This document shows, piece after piece, positions 15,513 through 21,152 of a stretch of 21,152 bases of DNA. This stretch comes from JBCBWG01 sp964579305 (lineage in GTDB: Bacteria > Pseudomonadota > Alphaproteobacteria > Rhizobiales > Hyphomicrobiaceae): contig CAZOGY010000060.1 in the NCBI GenBank assembly GCA_964579305.1, positions 1 through 21,152 on the forward strand, read 5' to 3'. A program made the translations under genes and the position numbers. Under the pieces are notes generated by a model. That model saw nothing but the letters and a program-made list of their open reading frames with translations, made no database searches and was not told the DNA's origin. The stretch's first letter is position 1. Every line of letters starts with the position of its first letter.

Positions 15513-15572
15513 GGTGCGTGTCGAATTGGATCGTGTTGGAGCGAACCCTGTCGGAGCCGACCGTGTTTGAGC
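15513..15572. repeat. Imperfect 15-bp tandem repeat
   Basis: Three related 15-mers follow each other: GGATCGTGTTGGAGC (15528-15542), GAACCCTGTCGGAGC (15543-15557) and CGACCGTGTTTGAGC (15558-15572). A more diverged fourth copy may precede them from 15513. They lie in the 212-bp gap between otnC and the MFS gene, about 145 bp upstream of the MFS start. They may be slippage products or a clustered binding site. Confidence 0.55.
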
Positions 15573-15594
15573 GGCCAAAAGGGCCCAGCGCGTT

Positions 15595-16233
15595 TCAGGT
15601 GCCAAAACGCTCGCGCAACTGCGCAACCTGGGCATCGTTCAACAGCCGCAACGGCCGGCCTTCGAGCATCAGAAACAGGCGCGCGGTCTCTTCCAGTTCC
15701 TCAACCGCATCCGTGGCGGCCGACAGGTCTGTTCCCGCAACGACGGGACCATGGTTGGCAAGAAGAACGGCGTGGTGCTTGCCGGCGAGCTTGCCGACCG
15801 CATCGGCGAGAGCTTCGTCACCCGGCGGGTAGTAGGGGACCATCGGCAAGGTGCCGACGCGCATCACATAATAGGCCGTCATCGGCGGCAGGCAGTTGTC
15901 GCAGTCGATGCCGTCGATACAGCTCACGGCCACGGAATAGGTGGAATGCAAATGGACGACGGCGCCGGCATTTGGACGCTCGCGGTACATCGTCGTGTGC
16001 AGGAACGCTTCCTTGGTCGGCTTGTCGCCGTCGAGAAGCGTGCCATCTGCGGCGAGCTTTGAAATGCGTGCCGGGTCGAGGGTGCCGAGCGAGGAGCCTG
16101 TCGGCGTCATGAGCCAGCCGCCGTCGGGCAGACGCGCTGAGATGTTGCCGGTGGAGCCGTGCGTCAGACCGCGGTTAAACAGCGAAGCCCCGATGCGAGC
16201 GATGTCTTCGCGCAAACGTGTTTCCGGGCTCAC
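15595..16233 (-). CDS. otnC: 3-oxo-tetronate 4-phosphate decarboxylase
   Basis: This class II aldolase-family enzyme decarboxylates 3-oxo-tetronate 4-phosphate to dihydroxyacetone phosphate and CO2, the last step of tetronate catabolism. From GTG 16233 it is 212 residues. The phosphate loop GSTGNIS is at 26-32, catalytic Glu75 is in TKEAFLH, and zinc ligands His94 and His96 (VHLHST) and His161 (ANHGPV) are all present. GTG 16233 overlaps the otnK stop as GTGA, typical of coupled genes, and begins with SPETRLRED, the usual family start. An in-frame ATG at 16248 without a ribosome site is the alternative and adds five residues. The product follows from OtnK and OtnC being adjacent. A generic class II aldolase is the alternative. 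Confidence 0.9.
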   Translation of the reverse strand: MSPETRLREDIARIGASLFNRGLTHGSTGNISARLPDGGWLMTPTGSSLGTLDPARISKLAADGTLLDGDKPTKEAFLHTTMYRERPNAGAVVHLHSTYSVAVSCIDGIDCDNCLPPMTAYYVMRVGTLPMVPYYPPGDEALADAVGKLAGKHHAVLLANHGPVVAGTDLSAATDAVEELEETARLFLMLEGRPLRLLNDAQVAQLRERFGT

Positions 16234-17534
16234 GACACAAGATCCCATGCACGCAGGAAGAAGTCGGACGCTCCGAAGTTGCCAGACTTGAAGGCGAACA
16301 CCATGCCGCTTGCAGCATCTGCATTGGCTTGTGCGCCAGCGGTTCCGCCGGGCGAAGTCTCACGCGTCCACGGTACGCCCGGGTCGATTTCCGGTCCAAT
16401 TTCGATCGCCTTGACACCGAGTGCTTCGATCACCGCGCCGGACGTTTCGCCACCCGCAACGATCATGCGGGTCACGCCATGTTCGCGCAGTCCGACAGCC
16501 AGCCGGCCCATCGCAATTTCCACAAGTTCGCCGGCGTGTTGGCGGCCCAATTCGTTTTGCACCCCGCTGACGTTTTCGGGCGTATCACTTGAGTAGATCA
16601 GGATTGGGCGATCGGCCGGCTGATCGATTGCCCAGGCCAACACCTCGTCGACAAGTGCCGGCGATTGCGCCAGGCGCATGGGTGCGATCTGGAAGCTTGG
16701 GTGTCCGGCCGCGATCGCAGCAGCGACCTGTTCGCGCGTTGCAGCACTGCAGGACCCAGCCAGGATAGCCGCGCGTCCGGGCGCAGCGCTGATCGATTGC
16801 TGCGGGGGCGACAGCGTCATAAAACCGGCATCCACGAAATTCTGCGCCAGCCCCAGACCAATCCCGGAACCGCCGGTGATCAATTTATGATCCGCGATGG
16901 CCCGGCCGATGGTGTCGAGGTGCGCCGGGCTGATGGCATCGACGATGGCAAACCTGTTGCCGGCCGCGATTGCTCCATCAAACCCGTCTCGAATGGCCTG
17001 AGGCCCGCGTTCAACGGCATCGTAGGCCACAAGCGCGACCGTGTGGCGCGACTGCGCGGCGAGGACGCGCACGAGGTTTGAATCGCGCATGGGGGTCAGC
17101 GGATGATCCCGCATCGGGCTGTCGGAGAGGAGTTGGTCGCGCACGAACAAGTGGCCTTGATAGATTGAGCGGCCGTTGCCGGGCATTGCTGGACACGCGA
17201 TCGCAAGCGGTGCGTCCAGCTTCTCCAGCAGCGCATCGGCGACCGGACCGATGTTTCCGTCAGCCGTTGAATCGAACGTCGAGCAATACTTGAAGAAGAT
17301 CTGGCGCGCGCCAGCAGCCAGCAGGACATCACAGCTCTGCAGCGACCAGGCGACGGCCTCAGCAGCGGGATTGGTCCGCGATTTCAGTGCGACAACCACG
17401 GCGTCAACGTCATCAAAGCGCGTTGCCGGGTCTGGGACACCCATCACCTGGACCGTTCGCATGCCGCTTGCCGACAGGGTCAAGGCGAGGTCCGAAGCCC
17501 CCGTAATGTCGTCGGCGATGCACCCAAGCAGCAT
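16230..17534 (-). CDS. otnK: 3-oxo-tetronate kinase
   Basis: This four-carbon acid sugar kinase (DUF1537 family) phosphorylates 3-oxo-tetronate at O4 with ATP. The 434-residue length is normal for the family. Motifs in order are IADDITGASD (6-15, substrate-side acid residues), KYCSTFDST (82-90), GGSG (221-224), IVAGGETSGAV (358-368), GPEIDPGVPW (380-389) and KSGNFG (416-421, nucleotide site). A short Ala/Gly-rich insertion at about 391-410 (GGTAGAQANADAASG) looks atypical. ATG 17534 has CAGGAG seven bases upstream; the frame is open back to 17774 but that part is Arg/Pro-rich and overlaps the PilZ gene. It is translationally coupled to otnC. No dehydrogenase or isomerase of the pathway (LtnD, DenD, OtnI) is adjacent in this window. 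Confidence 0.93.
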   Translation of the reverse strand: MLLGCIADDITGASDLALTLSASGMRTVQVMGVPDPATRFDDVDAVVVALKSRTNPAAEAVAWSLQSCDVLLAAGARQIFFKYCSTFDSTADGNIGPVADALLEKLDAPLAIACPAMPGNGRSIYQGHLFVRDQLLSDSPMRDHPLTPMRDSNLVRVLAAQSRHTVALVAYDAVERGPQAIRDGFDGAIAAGNRFAIVDAISPAHLDTIGRAIADHKLITGGSGIGLGLAQNFVDAGFMTLSPPQQSISAAPGRAAILAGSCSAATREQVAAAIAAGHPSFQIAPMRLAQSPALVDEVLAWAIDQPADRPILIYSSDTPENVSGVQNELGRQHAGELVEIAMGRLAVGLREHGVTRMIVAGGETSGAVIEALGVKAIEIGPEIDPGVPWTRETSPGGTAGAQANADAASGMVFAFKSGNFGASDFFLRAWDLVS

Positions 17535-17688
17535 CGGCGTTCTCCTGCGATGGTCCGGACTGGTTTGTCTTGTTGCAAGGGTATGCGGCGATTGGGCTTG
17601 CCGCAACGCCAGTATGTGTGGGCCGAAATCGCCAAGCGCGCCGAGACGGGCATCGGACCGTGGCCGGTCACGCCTCAGGGCAGGCCGA

Positions 17689-18012
17689 TTAGATTGTGAG
17701 CGGCTGGTCGCCGCCTCGCGACGCCCGGCGATCGAGCACCAACGGCCTGACTTCGCGGAAATAAACCCCTGCACCGCGCGCGCTCGAATGGCGGATGTCG
17801 CAAGCCGCCCAAATATTTTCGATCTCGATCGTCAGCTCAAAATAGTTTGGCAAAAGGTCAGGTCGCTCGATCTCAAGATAGGCGCCTTCGCGGGAAAGAT
17901 TTCTGACCGTGCAGGGTAAGCGTCCGCGGCCGCGCACGTGGACCCAACCGCGAATGTTGGTTTTGCGGCGCCCAAAGCGGCGGCGTTCCGGTCCTGAATA
18001 ACGCGGTTTCAT
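17689..18012 (-). CDS. PilZ-domain c-di-GMP-binding protein
   Basis: This small cytosolic protein (107 residues) is a single PilZ domain. Both cyclic-di-GMP-binding motifs are visible: RRFGR (11-15, the RxxxR motif) and NLSREG (38-43, the (D/N)xSxxG motif). The likely start is ATG 18012 with GAGGAG upstream, although the spacing of about 11 bases is long. The frame is open back to 18384, but that region has no recognisable protein character. Stand-alone PilZ proteins are effectors that tie c-di-GMP level to motility, exopolysaccharide or other outputs. No target gene is adjacent, so its partner is unknown. The otnK gene follows after 154 bp on the same strand. Confidence 0.88.
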   Translation of the reverse strand: MKPRYSGPERRRFGRRKTNIRGWVHVRGRGRLPCTVRNLSREGAYLEIERPDLLPNYFELTIEIENIWAACDIRHSSARGAGVYFREVRPLVLDRRASRGGDQPLTI

Positions 18013-18382
18013 CGAACTGCGCACTCCTCGACGTCTTCGGGCGTCATCGGTGACCAAACCTGCCTGTGGGCGGCGACAGGCACGGCACCGTATCGAGATG
18101 TTAGCGCGCAAATTGCTCGATTTCGTTTCGGCGAATGGCTCAGACTGGGCGCCACAAAAAACCAACCGATAAAGATTATCATGATCCGTCGTATTTGCGA
18201 CGTTCGTCCGGAGACGGCGACACGCGTGCCGCGCCATGTTCGAAAAAATTGTAAGCTCTGTGGAGGATCTTTCTTCCCGTTGCAAAAGCGTTTTTTCATT
18301 ACGAACCGAGGCCGGCCATTGCAGCGGCATCCGCATTTGTTCATCGATTGTGCTGGACGACAGCAACCAAGCCTGAGGCAGC
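18013..18382. promoter_or_regulatory. 370-bp divergent gap between PilZ and a small gene
   Basis: I see no gene here. It must hold the promoters of the PilZ gene (-) and the small plus-strand gene. Visible elements are GATAA-AGA-TTATC (18168-18180, a dyad whose minus strand also gives a GATAAT hexamer) and the hairpin CGTCG-TATTTG-CGACG (18187-18202). I found no good -35 at the right distance. Confidence 0.5.
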
Positions 18383-18685
18383 ATGGATTACGCGCGCATC
18401 GAAAGAGTTCTTGGGACCAACACAGTTCGCAACATCTCAGAGCATGTCCTGCTTGCTGCCACGCAAGGCGTGCATGCGGAAGATCCCGATGCCCACTTCG
18501 AGGCCTTGCAGGAACTGGTCACGGCTCTGCTCGCCGTGCTCGTTACGCGCGAACACAATCCGGGCGATCGGGTCTCAGCACTTGATAAGCAAGCCGCGCG
18601 GCTTTGCGACCTCGTGGCGTTAATGCAGCAGGTGTGCGACGGGGAGGAGGCTGGCGGTGGCGGGGACACGTCCATTCGTCATTAG
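18383..18685 (+). CDS. Small protein of unknown function
   Basis: This 100-residue acidic, helix-rich protein starts at ATG 18383, with GAGG four to five bases before it. Codon use matches neighbouring genes. Residues 6-73 read as amphipathic helices (ISEHVLLAATQGV, FEALQELVTALLAVLVTRE, ALDKQAARLCDLVALMQQVC), and the end is Gly-rich (EEAGGGGDTSIRH). No signal peptide or membrane helix is present. I do not recognise the family. The divergent placement beside a PilZ gene does not by itself give a role. A reverse-strand frame overlaps it almost completely, but that frame lacks a ribosome site. Confidence 0.6.
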   Translation: MDYARIERVLGTNTVRNISEHVLLAATQGVHAEDPDAHFEALQELVTALLAVLVTREHNPGDRVSALDKQAARLCDLVALMQQVCDGEEAGGGGDTSIRH

Positions 18686-18744
18686 TAACGCGGGCGAACC
18701 GCGATCACCAATCCGTCTGTCCTGTGCGCACGCACGGCCGATCG

Positions 18745-19539
18745 TCAGCGCCCGACAAAACGTGGCTTGCGCTTTTCGTTGAAGGCTTGGATGCCTTCGA
18801 CGCGATCCTCGGTTCCCACCGTTCGGTTATAGGCCTCGATCTCATAGGCATAACCGTTTGCGCGATCGAGATCGGCCGACTTGCCAATCGCGGCTTTCGC
18901 CTGGCGGACGGCGACCGGCGCGTTGGCGGCGATCCGTTCAGCCGTTTCGGCAACGCCCGCGCGCAGGTCCTCGACGGTGTCGAACAGCCGGTTGACGAGC
19001 CCCCACGCATAAGCGTCCTCAGCGGTGAACGGTGTCCCGGACAGAATGATTTCTTTGGCGCGGCGCAGGCCAACGGCGCGAGGCAGGTTCTGCGTGCCCA
19101 TCGCGCCGGGGATGATACCGAGCGCCACTTCGGTCTGGGCGAAGCGTGCATTGGCGGACGCGTAAATAAAGTCGCACGACAGTGCCAACTCGCAACCGCC
19201 GGCAAACGCGGCCCCGTTGACAGCAGCAATCATCGGCACCGGGCAGTCCATCATCGCGCGGATGGCCTGCTCGATGATGGCGTGCTGGCGGCGCCAATCC
19301 TCATCGCCCATGCCGTTGCGTTCCTTGAGGTCCGCGCCTGCGCAGAACGCCTTGTCGCCGGCCCCGGTCAAGACGATGCACCGCGCCCGAGCGGGCTCGA
19401 CATAGTAGGCGGCAAAGCAATCGCGCAGCTCCCGCATCATGGCGGTGTTCATGGCATTGCGCGCGTCGGGCCGGTTCATGCTCACAGTGACGACGCCGCT
19501 CTCAGTTGCCGTCACATCGAGCGTCTCAAAATCAGTCAT
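18745..19539 (-). CDS. Enoyl-CoA hydratase/isomerase family protein
   Basis: This 264-residue crotonase-fold enzyme probably hydrates a 2-enoyl-CoA. The oxyanion-hole segments are AFCAGADLKE (65-74) and AAFAGGCELALSCDF (110-124). Both catalytic glutamates of true hydratases are present: Glu117 and Glu137 (TEVALGIIPGAMGTQNLPRAVG). In the second motif the usual GAGGTQ reads GAMGTQ, a small change near the active site. ATG 19539 has GGGGGA close upstream; the frame is open to 19701 but the extra part is not conserved in character. It is divergent from an acyl-CoA ligase with 100 bp between, so they probably act in one acyl-CoA degradation route. Confidence 0.92.
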   Translation of the reverse strand: MTDFETLDVTATESGVVTVSMNRPDARNAMNTAMMRELRDCFAAYYVEPARARCIVLTGAGDKAFCAGADLKERNGMGDEDWRRQHAIIEQAIRAMMDCPVPMIAAVNGAAFAGGCELALSCDFIYASANARFAQTEVALGIIPGAMGTQNLPRAVGLRRAKEIILSGTPFTAEDAYAWGLVNRLFDTVEDLRAGVAETAERIAANAPVAVRQAKAAIGKSADLDRANGYAYEIEAYNRTVGTEDRVEGIQAFNEKRKPRFVGR

Positions 19540-19639
19540 GGTTCCCCCGGTATCGCGCCGCTTGCCGTGAGCGCCAGTGCGCGGTCTCATACGCCGCCAA
19601 ACGCTCGTTGCGCCGAGCGTAGTTGCGGGAGGAGTTGCT

Positions 19640-21152
19640 GTGAACCTGGAACGCACGCTTTCAGCGGCCGCATCGTGCCATGCCGAGCGACCGGCGATCA
19701 CGTGGTATGACGGAGGCCTCGCTGGCGGGTCCGCACGCGCCCTTAGCTACCATGCTCTCACCGCTTTGATCGCACGCATCGCGGGGGGCTTGACCGACCG
19801 CCTTGGCTTGTCTCGCGGAGACCGGGTCGCGGTCTTCATGGAGAACGCGCCGGACTTTTATCCACTGATCTTCGCGTGTTGGCGGGCCGGGCTGTCGACG
19901 GTGCCAATCAACGCGAAACTGCACGGAAAAGAAGTCGCCTGGATCGTGGAGAACAGCGGTGCCAAGGCTATTGTCGTCTCGGCAAAGGCAGCGGAGATCC
20001 TGACGCGCGATGCCCCCGACCAGCCCTGGCCATCGCTGATCGTCACCGGGTCAAGCGATTGGGGCCGTTTGGCGGGCGCAGATCCCATCGGGCAAGCCGA
20101 CACGAACCCCGCCGATGAGGCTTGGCTGTTTTATACTTCCGGCACGACCGGTCGGCCGAAGGGTGCGATGCTCTCGCACAGGTCGATCCAGTTCATGTGC
20201 CATGCTTATTTTGCCGATATCGACCAACTCGGGCCTCACGATACGCATTTGCATCCGGCACCGCTGACGCATGGCGGCGGGCTTTATGGGCTGGCGTGCC
20301 TGATGAAGGGCGGCAACAACGTCGTTCTGCCCGGGTTCGATCCAGCTGAGATCTTTGCTGCGATTGCGCGCCATTCCAACGTGTCATTCTTCGCGGCGCC
20401 GACAATGGTCACGCGGCTGTTGAACGCGCCCGAGGCAGGCACAGCCGATACGTCCAACCTGCGCACCATCACATATGGTGGGGCGCCGATGTATCTGGCC
20501 GATTTGAAACGCGCGCTGGCACTGTTCGGGCCGAAGCTCTTTCACCTGTATGGGCAGGGCGAAAGTCCGATGACGATCACCGGGCTGTCGAAGGCGCTGC
20601 ATGCCGACACCGCGCGCCCGGACTTTGAGGCGATGCTTGCGTCAACGGGCTGGCCGCGGACCGGCGTGGCTGTGCGCGTCGTCGATGAAAACGGCCGCGA
20701 TGTGCCACCCGGCGCCGATGGCGAAGTCATCACGAAAAGCGACTGCCTGATGTCAGGTTACTGGGCCAACGACGCGGCAAACGCCAAGGCCATCCGCGAT
20801 GGCTGGCTGTGGACCGGCGATCTCGGCGCGATGGATCAACGCGGATTTCTCACGCTGAAGGACCGCTCGAAGGATCTGATTATTTCCGGCGGGACAAATA
20901 TCTATCCGCGTGAAATCGAGGAGGTTTTGTTGACCCATCCCGCGGTTTTGGAATGCGCGGTGACCGGGCGGCCGCATCCTGATTGGGGCGAAGAGGTGAT
21001 CGCGTTTGTCGTCGTCCGGCCAGGCGCGGACGTTTCGCAACCGGAGCTTGATGCGCATTGCCTCGCCAATATCGCGCGGTTCAAGAGGCCAAAGCATTAC
21101 CGGTTCGTCTTTGAATTGCCGAAGAATAACTATGGCAAAGTCTTGAAAACGG
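19640..21152 (+). CDS. Acyl-CoA ligase (AMP-binding), 3' end cut off
   Basis: This adenylate-forming enzyme activates a carboxylic acid with ATP and joins it to CoA. Start GTG 19640 has GGAGGAG upstream and no earlier in-frame ATG is better. About 504 residues are visible before the window ends. Motifs are the P-loop YTSGTTGRPKG (165-175), the YGQGESP substrate/ATP loop, the hinge-region GDLG (Asp394), LKDRSKDLIISGGTNIYPREIE (Lys411 region) and the C-terminal catalytic lysine, Lys500 in KNNYGKVLK. Only the last few residues are missing. It resembles long-chain or aromatic-acid CoA ligases, and the substrate cannot be told. It pairs with the divergent enoyl-CoA hydratase. It is missed if only frames with a stop codon are listed. 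Confidence 0.92.
   Translation, partial: MNLERTLSAAASCHAERPAITWYDGGLAGGSARALSYHALTALIARIAGGLTDRLGLSRGDRVAVFMENAPDFYPLIFACWRAGLSTVPINAKLHGKEVAWIVENSGAKAIVVSAKAAEILTRDAPDQPWPSLIVTGSSDWGRLAGADPIGQADTNPADEAWLFYTSGTTGRPKGAMLSHRSIQFMCHAYFADIDQLGPHDTHLHPAPLTHGGGLYGLACLMKGGNNVVLPGFDPAEIFAAIARHSNVSFFAAPTMVTRLLNAPEAGTADTSNLRTITYGGAPMYLADLKRALALFGPKLFHLYGQGESPMTITGLSKALHADTARPDFEAMLASTGWPRTGVAVRVVDENGRDVPPGADGEVITKSDCLMSGYWANDAANAKAIRDGWLWTGDLGAMDQRGFLTLKDRSKDLIISGGTNIYPREIEEVLLTHPAVLECAVTGRPHPDWGEEVIAFVVVRPGADVSQPELDAHCLANIARFKRPKHYRFVFELPKNNYGKVLKT

Noticed and set aside
18604..19710. 368-residue open frame on the plus strand opposite the enoyl-CoA hydratase
   Set aside because: It overlaps the small gene and covers the hydratase in antisense. 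It has no ribosome site and no recognisable domain, while the minus frame has full crotonase motifs.

Overview
The window (about 21 kb, GC-rich, dense ORFs with GC-biased third codon positions) looks like an ordinary chromosomal segment of an alphaproteobacterium, probably Hyphomicrobiales or a related order. The indicators are an MmcB-family DNA repair protein, a RegB/RegA (ActS/ActR, PrrB/PrrA) redox two-component pair next to a SenC/Sco1 copper chaperone, an Omp25/31-like barrel protein and a LonB-type protease. I see no tRNA, rRNA, CRISPR array, insertion sequence or phage gene. Gene assignments come from reading protein motifs by eye, not from database searches.

Layout, left to right. 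1-290: non-coding, with a 13-bp triple tandem repeat. 291-3739 (-): a LonB-like ATP-dependent protease whose stop overlaps (ATGA) the start of a two-domain UspA-like protein. 3854-4477 (+): mmcB, divergent from lonB. 4502-6599 (-): regB then regA. 6873-7478 (+): senC, divergent from regB. 7775-8530 (+): a YgjP/SprT-like zinc metallopeptidase, after a gap rich in dyad symmetry. 8733-10887 (-): an SDR oxidoreductase and an ankyrin-repeat protein. 11123-11893 (-): an outer-membrane beta-barrel protein. 12248-12802 (-): a secreted protein made of two copies of a four-cysteine module, followed by a clear intrinsic terminator. 13002-17534 (-): a probable tetronate catabolic run (otnK, otnC, MFS transporter, aldo/keto reductase). 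17689-18012 (-): a PilZ c-di-GMP-binding protein. 18383-18685 (+): a small protein of unknown function. 18745-19539 (-) and 19640-end (+): a divergent enoyl-CoA hydratase and acyl-CoA ligase pair, the ligase cut by the window end.

How the genes fit together. RegB senses the redox state of the quinone pool and RegA is its DNA-binding regulator. SenC delivers copper to cytochrome oxidase, so 4.5-7.5 kb is a respiration/redox control module. OtnK and OtnC convert 3-oxo-tetronate through its 4-phosphate to dihydroxyacetone phosphate, and the MFS protein may import the sugar acid. The ligase and hydratase suggest activation and degradation of a fatty or aromatic acid.

The most unusual signals are the duplicated four-Cys secreted protein (12248-12802); two perfect palindromes of FixK/FNR architecture, one between regB and regA (5199-5212) and one between the beta-barrel gene and the terminator of the secreted protein (12165-12184); a 9-3-9 inverted repeat covering the predicted -10, transcription start and start codon of mmcB; and a long imperfect stem structure before the metallopeptidase gene. 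No large new defence or mobile system is evident.
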